Assembly (NCBI GenBank): GCA_030604195.1
Contig: JAUVWI010000007.1
Span: 1 to 64,000, forward strand
Source of the DNA: Spirochaetales bacterium
Lineage (GTDB): Bacteria; Spirochaetota; Spirochaetia; SZUA-6; DRHE01
DNA length: 64,000 nucleotides
Direction of reading: 5' to 3'
Under the pieces are notes generated by a model, which saw only the letters and a list, made by a program, of their open reading frames with translations, was not told where the DNA came from and made no database searches. Shown here piece after piece: positions 9,128 to 17,952 of this stretch. Both the position numbers and the translations under genes were made by a program. How positions within the stretch are numbered: position 1 is the stretch's first letter; the number at the start of each line of letters is the position of its first letter.

Positions 9128-9841
9128 TTATTCTCTTAGCCTTTCATAGCCGTCAAAAAGAGGATCAGAGAAATGCTCACTAATCCTCTGCTCAAGTAGT
9201 ACCGGATCCTTTTTTTTGATAGCTTCAAGAATATTGCTATGATATTCTATAAACCGCGTCTTCTTCGACTGAGCTAATTCATGGAGAACCGTGATGCTCA
9301 TATGAATTGAGGAGAAAATCTTGATAAGATTAATTAATAACCTATTCCCGCTGACTTGCAGGAGACTGCAGTGAAAAGACGAATGTGCGTCAACCAGTTT
9401 GATTTTATCCGCATTGTGCAGCAACATCCGTTCAAGGTTCTTCAAAGCTGCATCCATTTCCTCAACATCCGCTTTTGTATATTTTGTTATATTGTTCATT
9501 AGAAACCGGGTTTCCAGGCAGATTCTTACCTCCAGGATCTCTTGATAGTTTTTGCTATTTGTCTCCAGGCTAAAAGGCAGATTCTCCAATATCGGTTCAA
9601 AATCAAACTCTCTTATAAAGCGTCCCACTCCATGGCGAACTTCAATAATGCCTATTGCTTCCAGTCCTTTCAGGGCTTCCCTGATTGCTGTCCTGCTGAT
9701 GCCCAATTTTTCTGATATCTCTTTTTCAGTAGGAATAGAATCGCCTGCTTTGAGTCCGGAATTGATAATGTAGAATTTTATCTGACTCTGAATTCTTTTT
9801 CCCAATCCCTTTTCTTTTATTTTTTCCAATTCTATTCTCAT
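9128..9841 (-). CDS. GntR-family transcriptional regulator, FadR/FCD subgroup
   Basis: 237 residues. The N-terminal winged helix-turn-helix (about residues 12-75) has LKAGDSIPTEKEISEKLGISRTAIREALKGLEAIG, a textbook GntR recognition helix. The C-terminal all-helical FCD domain has EVRICLETR and VDAHSSFHCSLLQVSGN, with His and Asp/Glu residues that in the family bind a metal and an acid effector such as a sugar acid. It heads the operon with SIS copy 2, ceramidase-like, oxidoreductase, SIS copy 1, nagA and the M20 peptidase. The 128-bp upstream gap contains a strong promoter overlapped by a perfect 17-bp palindrome, so autoregulation and operon control are likely. A purine-rich GAGGTGGAG lies 24 bases before ATG, which is far for a ribosome site. 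Confidence 0.9.
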   Translation of the reverse strand: MRIELEKIKEKGLGKRIQSQIKFYIINSGLKAGDSIPTEKEISEKLGISRTAIREALKGLEAIGIIEVRHGVGRFIREFDFEPILENLPFSLETNSKNYQEILEVRICLETRFLMNNITKYTKADVEEMDAALKNLERMLLHNADKIKLVDAHSSFHCSLLQVSGNRLLINLIKIFSSIHMSITVLHELAQSKKTRFIEYHSNILEAIKKKDPVLLEQRISEHFSDPLFDGYERLRE

Positions 9842-9900
9842 AAAAATCTACTTATTAGTACTACTCCACCTCTTTCTACCCGGTTGATAGAATTTGTCTT

Positions 9901-9917
9901 ATGATGTCGGACATCAT
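9901..9917. promoter_or_regulatory. perfect palindrome, candidate operator for the GntR/FCD regulator
   Basis: ATGATGTC-G-GACATCAT has 8-bp arms with no mismatch around a single central base. The core GTC-N-GAC is the kind of short dyad bound by FadR-type GntR proteins (established for the family). Its right edge overlaps the -10 box, and it covers the predicted transcript start of the minus-strand operon. That position suits repression. Confidence 0.7.
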
Positions 9918-9944
9918 AGTATCACCTTACCATTTCTCTGTCAA
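9916..9944 (-). promoter_or_regulatory. strong sigma70-like promoter of the GntR-nagA operon
   Basis: On the minus strand TTGACA (9944-9939) and TACTAT (9921-9916) are separated by 17 bp. Transcription would start near 9909, giving a leader of about 68 bases before the regulator ATG. Confidence 0.7.
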
Positions 9945-9969
9945 ATCATTTTTTGCCTATTATTTAAAT

Positions 9970-10998
9970 TTAGAAAAACTCAGGGATTTTATTTTTCTCA
10001 GATAGATCCCGTAAAAGGATTAAGAGCTTGTGATCAAGCTGAAGACCAGATTCCTCTGCAGCCTTAAGAAGCTGGAAACTTCTCTCACCTGGCAGCCTGA
10101 CAGATTCTTTCCCGGGACGGGGACGACTCTCTTTCAGAGACAGGATAAATGCCTTCATCTCTGCCAGATAACTATCCCTACCGGCAAAATTATCCGGGTC
10201 AATAACCAGTAAACTGAAAGACTGTTCTGGGACCTTTAAGTTTCTGTTTTGAACTCCGGCCAGGGCTGCTCCGGCTTCACACCAGAGAGCAAAGGTAAAA
10301 CCTTTATAGCCGAAATTTTCTCCGCCCAAAAAGAGAATGGATCCTCCTTCAGCCACTACGCTGGGATCATTAGTGCCGTTGCCGAATTTATCCAGGAAAA
10401 TTGCCTGCTCCGCCTTTCTACCCTGCTCTATCATTCTTTCCAACTTACCCCAGGAAACTGCTGAAGTGGCAAAATCGCCTAAAACAGGTTCCATCCCGGT
10501 TGGAAAAGCGATCGCCACCGGGTTAGTGGCTAATTTGGCCTCAATACCACCGAAAGGAGCGCATAAAGGATATCCGCGGGACTGGGCCCATATTTGGGCT
10601 AATAAATTCTCTTTGACCAAAGAGATAAGATGAACGCCTAAGGCACCAATCCAGCCGGCATTTCGCACTACAACCATAGCAACCCCATACATAGATGCCT
10701 TTTCCAGCGCTTTTTCTTTAGCAAGCTTCATGGCTAAATGGCCCATGCACCTGTTGCCGTTAATCAGTGCCGTGGCCCCTTTGTCTTTAACCAGCTCCGG
10801 TTCCGCTTGAGGATCAATAGACAAGCCCAGTTCTTTATCATATTCGCAGAGAGATGCGAGTCCGTGCGTGGTAAAACCCATAGCCTCTGTCAGCACCACC
10901 AGCTCAGAAATATAACGGGCATTATCTTCAGAAATACCCTTTTTTATAAAAAATTGAATAGAGAAATCAATCAACCTTTGTTTTGAGTAGCGCGGCAT
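9970..10998 (-). CDS. Ldh_2 (malate/L-lactate/ureidoglycolate) family NAD(P)-dependent dehydrogenase
   Basis: About 342 residues. The product has TTHGLASL (catalytic His), INGNRCMGHLAMKLA, HLISLVKE, APFGGIEAKLATNPVAIAFP and the glycine-rich GENFGYKGFTFALWCEAG, all in family order. Members of this non-Rossmann family reduce 2-keto acids or cyclic imines with NAD(P)H in the cytoplasm. One difference is NAGWIGALG where HxGALG-type signatures are usual. The ORF track begins at TTG 11007; ATG at 10998 (MPRYSKQ) is as likely and neither has a strong ribosome site. The upstream DUF2341 gene ends at 11004, so the pair is transcribed together from the promoter at 12384-12411. The 2-keto acid substrate is unknown. 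Confidence 0.8.
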   Translation of the reverse strand: MPRYSKQRLIDFSIQFFIKKGISEDNARYISELVVLTEAMGFTTHGLASLCEYDKELGLSIDPQAEPELVKDKGATALINGNRCMGHLAMKLAKEKALEKASMYGVAMVVVRNAGWIGALGVHLISLVKENLLAQIWAQSRGYPLCAPFGGIEAKLATNPVAIAFPTGMEPVLGDFATSAVSWGKLERMIEQGRKAEQAIFLDKFGNGTNDPSVVAEGGSILFLGGENFGYKGFTFALWCEAGAALAGVQNRNLKVPEQSFSLLVIDPDNFAGRDSYLAEMKAFILSLKESRPRPGKESVRLPGERSFQLLKAAEESGLQLDHKLLILLRDLSEKNKIPEFF

Positions 10999-11003
10999 AT
11001 TAA

Positions 11004-12320
11004 TCAATCTATGACCATTATAAAATCTTCCTGATTCTGTTGATTAAGAAATTCTGCTTTTATCCATGCAGCACTCCTGGCACAGTCCGAGATACGCAAT
11101 TCGGAAACAGTGCCACTTAAGCAACCAAGGCCGTCTTGAAACTTTCCCACTGCAATATCAGTGTCATTTTCCTGGATCTTTCCACTGCCCTCTTGCTCAG
11201 CAACCAGCTCCCCATCCAGATACAGACTCAGTTTACTACCATTATAAACTCCGGCCAGGTGGTGCCTTCCTTTGGAAAGCACCTTATTGGCCCGTACATT
11301 CAATACTCCTTCAGGAGTATTGATTAGAAAACTGGGCCCGGGCAGACCGGCACACAAGCCACCGTTATGCCCATAATCAGCGGCACGCAAGCTGAAGGAA
11401 GCTCCGCTGCCGGTCGTATCGTAGCGCAACACCCTTCCGTGCGCTCTGAATCCTTCGTCCGGTCCTGCCTTTAGTTCCTCGCGCCAGGGCGCGAAATAGA
11501 GATAACGGCCGTCAAAGGCCCCTGCATTAAAACCGATCGTCTTCAATCCTGAAGTTTGACCTGCATTATGTGCCTGCCAGCTCTCAGCCTTATTAAAAGA
11601 GCCGTGGCTATCGTAGCGCATTACACGGCCGTGTCTTAACTGACCGTCGTTTTGGGGAACGAAGTAAATATAGCGTCCATCAAAAACCGCACCGAAGAAA
11701 CCCCTCGTGTTTAAGCCGGAAGTGTTTTCCGCATTGTAAGCTTCAAAGGTATTTAATCCGCTCAAGTGGGACCATTTGGATGCAACTATCTGAAAGGTGT
11801 CCTTCTTGGGCTGCTCGATATCCAGCCAGGCCTCAACTGTTATAGCACCGGTAATATTCAGGCTTTCAGAATGAGGTATCTCGAGAAATATTTTTCGTTC
11901 CTTTTTTTCGATTACCCGGCCTGGATTTCCATTTTTAGTGGAATCAGGCTGGTTCTCCGCATCCGGGTTTGGATGGAGTACCAGCTTATGATAAGCATCC
12001 CAAACAGAACCTTCTGTTTTATCATGTAATAATTGGTCAGGCCCTTCCAAACCACAAACCAGGTAGATAACTGAATCCAGGCCGCTGGAGAGCTTCGGAA
12101 TTCTAACCCAGGCCTTCAGCTCTCCCTGAACAGTATTGAAGGCTGCCACTTCATGGTCAAGCTTTTTCTTGCCCCCGGAATCAGCAAAGTAAATATTCTT
12201 ACTGCTTTGATCAGTTTTTATTCTTAAATCCCTGTCCTTTAAGTCAATTAGTACTGGAAAATCCGACAGATCTGTGCCAGCGATTTGCGAGCATCTGATA
12301 ATAATCTTTTTTTTATACAT
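11004..12320 (-). CDS. DUF2341 - LamG-like protein with inserted FDGRY repeats
   Basis: About 438 residues. Residues 1-105 match DUF2341 (SDFPVLIDL, DIYFAD-type and AWVRIPKL segments, ending in IYLVCG). A concanavalin/LamG-type jelly roll follows, from GAITVEAWLDI to KLSLYLDGELV near the C-terminus. Two repeats of about 50 residues with the pattern NAxxTSGLxTxGF-xxxxFDGRYxYFxP-HGRVxRYD are inserted inside the jelly roll. Related domains are usually secreted and bind polysaccharide, yet no signal peptide is visible here. The ORF track begins at TTG 12359; ATG at 12320 (MYKKKI) is preferred because GGAGG lies upstream and the DUF2341 domain begins there. It is co-transcribed with the Ldh_2 gene. 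Molecular role unknown; carbohydrate binding is the best guess. Confidence 0.75.
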   Translation of the reverse strand: MYKKKIIIRCSQIAGTDLSDFPVLIDLKDRDLRIKTDQSSKNIYFADSGGKKKLDHEVAAFNTVQGELKAWVRIPKLSSGLDSVIYLVCGLEGPDQLLHDKTEGSVWDAYHKLVLHPNPDAENQPDSTKNGNPGRVIEKKERKIFLEIPHSESLNITGAITVEAWLDIEQPKKDTFQIVASKWSHLSGLNTFEAYNAENTSGLNTRGFFGAVFDGRYIYFVPQNDGQLRHGRVMRYDSHGSFNKAESWQAHNAGQTSGLKTIGFNAGAFDGRYLYFAPWREELKAGPDEGFRAHGRVLRYDTTGSGASFSLRAADYGHNGGLCAGLPGPSFLINTPEGVLNVRANKVLSKGRHHLAGVYNGSKLSLYLDGELVAEQEGSGKIQENDTDIAVGKFQDGLGCLSGTVSELRISDCARSAAWIKAEFLNQQNQEDFIMVID

Positions 12321-12383
12321 ATATTGCTCATCCTCCATGCAATAGGCTGTATTAATCAATTTAAGAATTAGGTTGTATGATGT

Positions 12384-12411
12384 ATTATAACCTCCTAGGC
12401 AAAGTTGTCAA
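12384..12411 (-). promoter_or_regulatory. sigma70-like promoter for the DUF2341 / Ldh_2 genes
   Basis: Minus strand TTGACA (12411-12406), 16 bp, TATAAT (12389-12384). Both hexamers are consensus. The predicted leader is about 57 bases to the preferred ATG at 12320. The start of the divergent peptide-transport operon is 67 bases away. Confidence 0.7.
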
Positions 12412-12441
12412 GCACCAAAAAGACTTACCAAGCCATCGCAC

Positions 12442-12469
12442 TTGATCTTCCTTAATTAATCGGTAAGAT
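12442..12469 (+). promoter_or_regulatory. possible promoter of the peptide ABC operon
   Basis: TTGATC (12442-12447), 16 bp, TAAGAT (12464-12469). The -10 box ends eight bases before the ATG at 12478, so a transcript from here would be nearly leaderless. Match to consensus is moderate. Confidence 0.4.
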
Positions 12470-12477
12470 AAAAGAGC

Positions 12478-13404
12478 ATGGAATTCTTAAGCTTTGTGCT
12501 GCGCCGTATCGGCCGCCTGCTGCTTACTGTTTTACTGATCTCAACCATCATCTTTTTTGTGATCAGAGTGATCCCAGGCGATCCTGCTTTAGTTATAGCC
12601 GGAATAGACGCCACGGAAGCGGATATTGCGGCCATCAGAGCCAAATTGGGCACTGACCAGTCATTAACAGCACAGTATTTTCAATGGCTCTCCCGCATTG
12701 TCCGCTTTGACTTCGGAGAATCTTTAACCTCCGGAGAGCCGGTTATTAAACTAATCCTGGAACGTTTTCCCCTTACACTGTCCCTGGCCGTAATGGGTAT
12801 AGCCATTTCTCTCCTGATCGCCCTGCCCCTGGGCGTGTTATCCGCAGTCAAACGCTGGTCTTTGTGGGATTATTTGGGCATGATGATCTCCCAGCTCGGC
12901 ATGGCTATACCAAGCTTCTGGCTGGGTATAATGCTGCTTTTACTCTTTGCCGTAATAATACCGATCTTTCCCCTGTTCGGCAGCGGCACCCTCCGCCATT
13001 TACTGCTGCCCTCATTCGCTCTTGGTTTTGCCAGAGCTGCCGTGCTTTTGCGCCTTACCAGGGCCTCCATGATCGAAGAGCTGAGCAAGGAATATGTGGT
13101 GACTGCCCGGGCCAAGGGTCTGACTGAAAACATGGTTAAATTCAAGCACACCCTCAGGAATGCCCTGCTGCCCGTGGTAACGATTGCCGGAATTCAATTG
13201 GGCTACATGCTCGGCGGCGCAATTATTATCGAACAGGTATTTTCTCTGCCCGGCCTGGGACGTCTCTTCCTTTACGGCGTGTATCAGCGTGACTTCACCC
13301 TGATCCAGGGAGGAGTGGTTTTTGTGGCCCTGATTTTCTCCCTGATCAATTTCATTGTGGATCTGCTTTACAGCGTACTCAATCCCAGGATAAGGATCAG
13401 CTAG
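12478..13404 (+). CDS. dppB: peptide ABC transporter permease, DppB/OppB type
   Basis: 308 residues with the typical DppB layout. The N-terminal helix is followed by an external segment (ISTIIFFVIRVIPGDPALVI, then LGTDQSLTAQYFQWL and the FGESL motif). Five more membrane helices follow. The inner-membrane coupling EAA loop reads VVTARAKGLTENMVKFKHTLRNALLP (about residues 204-229). It forms the membrane channel with DppC for uptake of di/oligopeptides. It is first in the operon B-D-F-A-C, and the next gene starts directly after its TAG. No good ribosome site is seen (only AAAAGAG). Confidence 0.9.
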   Translation: MEFLSFVLRRIGRLLLTVLLISTIIFFVIRVIPGDPALVIAGIDATEADIAAIRAKLGTDQSLTAQYFQWLSRIVRFDFGESLTSGEPVIKLILERFPLTLSLAVMGIAISLLIALPLGVLSAVKRWSLWDYLGMMISQLGMAIPSFWLGIMLLLLFAVIIPIFPLFGSGTLRHLLLPSFALGFARAAVLLRLTRASMIEELSKEYVVTARAKGLTENMVKFKHTLRNALLPVVTIAGIQLGYMLGGAIIIEQVFSLPGLGRLFLYGVYQRDFTLIQGGVVFVALIFSLINFIVDLLYSVLNPRIRIS

Positions 13405-14436
13405 ATGGCACCGGTAAATAGGTCCCAAAAAAAGGGAAATCTGCTGCAGATTAATGATCTGGATGTAACTTTCGAGCAATCGCGGGGCGATGTGCAAATA
13501 GAAACCGCCCATGCCCTGCGCGGTATTGACCTTAACCTTACCCGGGGAGAGGTACATTCCCTGGTAGGTGAATCAGGCTCGGGAAAAACCGTTACCTCCA
13601 CCTGTGTTATCGGGCTGCTGCCAATGCCGCCGGGCAAAATAAACCGCGGGCAACTGCTCTTCAAGGGTCAGGACCTGCTTAAGCTCTCTGAAGCTGAGAG
13701 AAGGAAAGTCAGGGGCAGGGAGATTGCCATGATTTTTCAGGAACCCGCAAAATATCTCAACCCGGCCCTTAAAATCGGTGAACAGATCACTGAAATGGTT
13801 ATTCTGCATTTGGGAATGGAAAAGAGTGCGGCTGAAGAGCGGGCTCTGGATCTTTTAGAGGTTGTGGGCCTGGAACGAAGCAAGCGAATATTGAAGAGCT
13901 ATGCCCATGAGCTCTCAGGCGGTATGAAGCAGCGGGTTATGATTGCCATGGCTATCTCCTGCAATCCCTCACTCCTGATAGCTGATGAGCCTACAACTGC
14001 CCTCGATGTAACCCTGCAGCTGCAAATTCTCAAACTTATACTTAAATTGAAAAATCAGCTCTCCATGAGTATTCTCTTTATCTCCCATGACCTTGGCGTA
14101 GTCTATAACATCTCCGACAGGATCTCCGTAATTTACGCCGGTAAGATAATGGAATCCGGCAGCAGGGAGGATTTATTCTCCAATCCGCTGCACCCTTACA
14201 CCAGGCTGCTCTTCCTATCAATACCGGAAGCGGGAAAAAGGGGAAGCCGCTTGCACGCCATTCCCGGTTCCGTGCCCGATGCTGAACATATCCCTTCAGG
14301 ATGCGCTTTTCATCCCCGCTGCCCGATAGCAGAGAATATCTGCCGTACTGAAGTTCCCCGCAGCCGGAGCAATGGGCAGGGAGGTGCTCATCATACAGCT
14401 GCCTGCCATCTGTTAGGAAAAAAATGGCCGGATTAA
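13405..14436 (+). CDS. dppD: peptide ABC transporter ATP-binding protein, DppD/OppD type
   Basis: 343 residues. Walker A is GESGSGKT, the Q-loop is [12 protein letters not shown], the signature is [12 protein letters not shown], Walker B is [12 protein letters not shown] and the H-loop is ISHDLG. The C-terminal oligopeptide-transporter extension with [14 protein letters not shown] carries the cysteine cluster that in OppD-type proteins can hold an iron-sulfur centre. It powers the DppB/DppC channel together with DppF from the cytoplasmic face. The ATG follows the dppB stop without a gap and the gene overlaps dppF by 13 bases. Confidence 0.9.
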   Translation: MAPVNRSQKKGNLLQINDLDVTFEQSRGDVQIETAHALRGIDLNLTRGEVHSLVGESGSGKTVTSTCVIGLLPMPPGKINRGQLLFKGQDLLKLSEAERRKVRGREIAMIFQEPAKYLNPALKIGEQITEMVILHLGMEKSAAEERALDLLEVVGLERSKRILKSYAHELSGGMKQRVMIAMAISCNPSLLIADEPTTALDVTLQLQILKLILKLKNQLSMSILFISHDLGVVYNISDRISVIYAGKIMESGSREDLFSNPLHPYTRLLFLSIPEAGKRGSRLHAIPGSVPDAEHIPSGCAFHPRCPIAENICRTEVPRSRSNGQGGAHHTAACHLLGKKWPD

Positions 14437-15410
14437 TTGAAATAACAGATCTACAAAAACACTTCCCGGGCCGCGGTCTTTTCGCTAGAGAAATGCGTAA
14501 AGTGAGGGCTGTGGATGGTGTAAGTTTTACCATAGCGAAAAAGAGCGTCTTCGGATTGGTGGGCGAATCAGGCTGCGGTAAAACCACCCTTTCCCGGGCG
14601 CTTCTCTATCTGGACCCGCCTACAGCCGGAAGTATCAGTTTTGACTCCGTCCGGTTGGGTGAGCTCAGAGCCAGGGAGCTTAGAAACTTCCGCCGCAGAA
14701 TGCAGATCGTTTTCCAGGACCCCAACAGCGCCCTGGACCCGAAAATGAGAATAGACCGCAGCATAGCCGAAGGCTTGATCAACAACGAGGTTGCAGCAGA
14801 TAAAAGGGAAGAACGTATAATCGAACTTTTAAAGCTGGTGGGCATTTCACCTGCTCATCGCTCCAGGTATCCCCATGAGTTTTCAGGCGGCCAGAAACAG
14901 CGTATTGTAATTGCCAGGGCCCTTTCTATGGAACCGGAGTTCCTGGTACTGGATGAACCGGTATCCAACCTCGATGTATCAATCCAGGCCCAGATTATCA
15001 ATCTGCTCCTCGACCTCAAAGAAGAGCTTTCCCTGACCTATCTTTTTATCTCCCACGACCTGAACCTGGTAGCCTACTTGAGCGATACCATAGCCGTAAT
15101 GTACCAGGGCAGGATTGTGGAGCAGGCCGCGACTGAAGAACTTATAAACCGCCCGCTCCATCCCTACACCCTCAAGCTCTTCTCTTCGATTCCCGGTTTG
15201 AAGGGGGAGCGCCTGCTGCCTGATCAGGATATAGAAGATGTGAAAAGCGACGGCCACGACAATATCAGCCGGGCCCCGGCAGGGGGCTGTCCCTACTTCA
15301 GTCAATGCCCTAAGGGCGATTCACAGTGTACAGGGAGCGCCCCGGAGCTTTCCGATTCGGGTAAAGGTCACCTTACGGCCTGTTTTAATATCAATACAGG
15401 CGTCTCTTGA
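14424..15410 (+). CDS. dppF: peptide ABC transporter ATP-binding protein, DppF/OppF type
   Basis: 328 residues. Walker A GESGCGKT, Q-loop IVFQDPNSALDP, signature FSGGQKQRIVIA, Walker B FLVLDEPVSNLD and H-loop FISHDLN are all present. The C-terminal extension contains CPYFSQCP plus a further cysteine, as in OppF. It forms the second ATPase half with DppD. The ATG lies inside the end of dppD, indicating coupled translation, and the binding-protein gene follows after 31 bases with its own strong ribosome site. Confidence 0.9.
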   Translation: MAGLIEITDLQKHFPGRGLFAREMRKVRAVDGVSFTIAKKSVFGLVGESGCGKTTLSRALLYLDPPTAGSISFDSVRLGELRARELRNFRRRMQIVFQDPNSALDPKMRIDRSIAEGLINNEVAADKREERIIELLKLVGISPAHRSRYPHEFSGGQKQRIVIARALSMEPEFLVLDEPVSNLDVSIQAQIINLLLDLKEELSLTYLFISHDLNLVAYLSDTIAVMYQGRIVEQAATEELINRPLHPYTLKLFSSIPGLKGERLLPDQDIEDVKSDGHDNISRAPAGGCPYFSQCPKGDSQCTGSAPELSDSGKGHLTACFNINTGVS

Positions 15411-15441
15411 CCCTGTTTTTATAATTTTAAAGGAGGAAAGA

Positions 15442-16959
15442 ATGAAAAAAACATCAGTTTTTACCGTGGCCTCGGCCCTATTGCTCTCTACTTTATTAGT
15501 GGCGAGCCTGGGTGCAGCGGGCCAAAAGGAAGCAAAAGTGCTGAACTTTGCTTTATCCGGAAGCCCGGATACCCTGGATCCCCACAAGACATCAGGCACC
15601 CTGACCTTTCAGACCGTGAAGAGTGTCTACGATACCCTGGTGGAACCTGACCAGGAAGGAAAGATCGTTCCCGCTTTAGCAGAAAAATGGGAGATCTCAG
15701 CCGATACCCTGACCTGGACATTTTCCCTGCGCGAAGGGGTTGTCTTTCATAATGGCGACCAGCTCACATCGCAGGATGTAAAAGCTACATTCGAAAGGAT
15801 CCGGAATGAAGAGATAGCCTCTCCCAATGCCAATGAATTTGCCGTTATAACGAGCATTGAAACCCCGGATGATCTCACCGTGGTACTCAAGCTGTCTGAA
15901 CCGGCCGCGCCCCTGCTGGCAACTATAGCTTCAGGCTGGGGAGCCATTATGCCCAAAAGCCTTATCGATTCCGGCCATGATTTTACCGCGCAGCCGGTAG
16001 GCACCGGTCCCTATAAATTGAGTGAATGGGTCAGGGACTCCAAGGTCGTGCTGGACAAGAACCCCGACTACTGGATGAAGGGACTGCCCAAACTCGACCA
16101 GGTAGTGCTCCATATTATCCCTGAGCGCTCAGTACAGGTGCAGGGCCTCATATCGGGACAGATCGACATAAGTTATATCATCGATGAAGAAGATGTGCCC
16201 CTGCTTGGCGGCAGACCGGATGTTAAAATTGAAAAATCATTAACCGCACTGATCATGGTCATGCCCATGAACTGCGATAACCCGGTGCTTAGTGATCTAC
16301 GCGTGCGCCAGGCAATCAATATGGCCATTGATAAGCAGAAAATTCTGGATGTTGCCTACGGCGGCGGTAAAGTAATCGGCACCTTCCTTGATTACTCCAA
16401 TGCCTACTATAAAGATTTTACCGACCTCTACCCCTACAACCCGGAAAAAGCAAAGGAACTTTTAGCTGAAGCGGGCGTGGGTTCAGATACGGTACTGGAG
16501 ATGTTCCTTCCCCAGAACTACCCGCCCCATGTTAAGGCCGGTGAAATGTATCAGGAAATGCTCTCCAAGGTCGGCCTGAATGTGAAGATCAAACTCGTGG
16601 ACTGGTCAACCTGGATAAGCGATGTATACCGGGCAGCCAAGTATGACCTGACCGTAATCGGCCATACAGGCAAGCTCGATCCGCATGGAACCTTAGCCAA
16701 GTACGGCAGCAAGGAAGGACGCTACGTACGCTGGGACAATCCCGAAGCCTTAGCCCTGATCAATAAGGCAAAGATCACCGCCGGTTTTGAGAACAGGAAG
16801 GCACTCTACGACCAGGCCCTGGAGCTTATGGCTAAGGAAGTGCCTTTTGTTTTCCTTGGCTCTTCCTACCGCCGCGTGGGTTTGCGAAAAAATGTAAAAG
16901 ACTTCCGCATGACCCCCATGCTGGATACCTTTGACTTCCGCTGGACTGACCTTAAGTAA
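15442..16959 (+). CDS. dppA: peptide ABC transporter substrate-binding protein (family 5)
   Basis: 505 residues. A signal peptide (MKKTSVFTVASALLLSTLL...) ends near GAAGQKEAKVLNFA. There is no lipobox cysteine, in the AGQKE style frequent in spirochaetes. The SBP family 5 body shows LVEPDQEGKIVPALAEKWE, TFSLREGVVFHNGD and RVRQAINMAIDK in the expected order. It captures peptides (or another small solute such as an opine or nickel complex; specificity is not readable) outside the cytoplasmic membrane. AAAGGAGG lies before the ATG, stronger than the other genes of the operon, consistent with higher expression of the binding protein. Confidence 0.9.
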   Translation: MKKTSVFTVASALLLSTLLVASLGAAGQKEAKVLNFALSGSPDTLDPHKTSGTLTFQTVKSVYDTLVEPDQEGKIVPALAEKWEISADTLTWTFSLREGVVFHNGDQLTSQDVKATFERIRNEEIASPNANEFAVITSIETPDDLTVVLKLSEPAAPLLATIASGWGAIMPKSLIDSGHDFTAQPVGTGPYKLSEWVRDSKVVLDKNPDYWMKGLPKLDQVVLHIIPERSVQVQGLISGQIDISYIIDEEDVPLLGGRPDVKIEKSLTALIMVMPMNCDNPVLSDLRVRQAINMAIDKQKILDVAYGGGKVIGTFLDYSNAYYKDFTDLYPYNPEKAKELLAEAGVGSDTVLEMFLPQNYPPHVKAGEMYQEMLSKVGLNVKIKLVDWSTWISDVYRAAKYDLTVIGHTGKLDPHGTLAKYGSKEGRYVRWDNPEALALINKAKITAGFENRKALYDQALELMAKEVPFVFLGSSYRRVGLRKNVKDFRMTPMLDTFDFRWTDLK

Positions 16960-17784
16960 ATGGTCCGGTACCGATCGACCACCAGGTTATATTACCTGGC
17001 GATCATTTTTCTGATTATTTTGGGAGCCGCCGCTCTGGCGGCTCCCATTATCGCCCCTTTTAGTCCCACCTCCCAGGACCTGGACAACCGTTTTCTAGGC
17101 GGCGGCCTCAGACATCTTCTGGGCACGGATAATTTCGGACGTGATATTTTAAGCCGTATTATTTACGGTTCGCGTTCGGCTCTACTGGTGGGCCTGATCT
17201 CGGTTTCCATTGCCGTAACTATAGGCAGCATAGTCGGTCTTACCGCCGCTCTTTCCGGCGGCCTGGCGGACAATGGGCTTATGCTCTTTATGGACAGCCT
17301 GCTATCCTTTCCCACTGTGCTGCTGGCTATAACCGTGGTATCCTTCCTGGGCTACGGCCTGGTACAGGTTATGCTGGCTATCGGTGTAATCTTTTCACCG
17401 GTTTTCGCCCGCCTGGTAAGGGCCGAGACTTTAGCAATTAAAACTGAAGGGTATATCGAAGCTTCCAGATCATTAGGCAGCTCTACACTGAAAATTGTCT
17501 TCCAGCACATCATGCCCAATCTGATGGGAAAGGTAATTGTCCAGTGTTCCATTACCTTCGCCCTGTCCGTGGTTATTGAGGCTTCCCTCTCCTACCTGGG
17601 TCTCGGCACCCAGCCGCCCACTGCAAGCTGGGGGCTGATGCTGAAAGATGCGCGCAACTACCTGGTACTGGCGCCCTGGATGGCAATCTATCCCGGACTG
17701 GCTATAGCTCTAACTGTTTTCAGCTTCAATATTATCGGGGACACCCTCTCTGAGCGCTTCAACCCGAAAATCTACCGCACGTAA
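16960..17784 (+). CDS. dppC: peptide ABC transporter permease, DppC/OppC type
   Basis: 274 residues. DppC hallmarks are PFSPTSQDLDNRFLGG, HLLGTDNFGRDILSRIIYGSR near residue 50, six predicted membrane helices, and the coupling loop YIEASRSLGSSTLKIVFQHIMPN. It pairs with DppB. The ATG follows the dppA TAA with no gap. No clear terminator was found in the 168 bp before the Liv operon, so read-through is possible, although that operon has its own promoter. Confidence 0.9.
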   Translation: MVRYRSTTRLYYLAIIFLIILGAAALAAPIIAPFSPTSQDLDNRFLGGGLRHLLGTDNFGRDILSRIIYGSRSALLVGLISVSIAVTIGSIVGLTAALSGGLADNGLMLFMDSLLSFPTVLLAITVVSFLGYGLVQVMLAIGVIFSPVFARLVRAETLAIKTEGYIEASRSLGSSTLKIVFQHIMPNLMGKVIVQCSITFALSVVIEASLSYLGLGTQPPTASWGLMLKDARNYLVLAPWMAIYPGLAIALTVFSFNIIGDTLSERFNPKIYRT

Positions 17785-17855
17785 ATTTTAACTATTGATA
17801 GAATAGGCAAACCCTCTTGACAGATATTATTAAGCCGCAGTACGCAGCATAGTAA

Positions 17856-17884
17856 TTGACAATATTTCAACAAAGTTTTATTAT
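17856..17884 (+). promoter_or_regulatory. sigma70-like promoter of the Liv-type ABC operon
   Basis: TTGACA (17856-17861), 17 bp, TATTAT (17879-17884). The predicted start is near 17891, giving a leader of about 60 bases. A short dyad GGTTA-caa-TAACC (17914-17926) lies in that leader and could be a regulator site, but it is too short to be sure. Confidence 0.65.
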
Positions 17885-17952
17885 GCTGTAACTTTTATTT
17901 TATATAAAATTACCGGTTACAATAACCTGCAAATTTAACTCAGGAAAAAACA

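Noticed and set aside
12321-12359. TTG start of the DUF2341 protein
   Set aside because: GGAGG precedes the later ATG at 12320 and the domain begins there.
13012-13557. 181-residue minus-strand ORF over dppB/dppD
   Set aside because: It crosses two recognised genes in antisense and has no motif.
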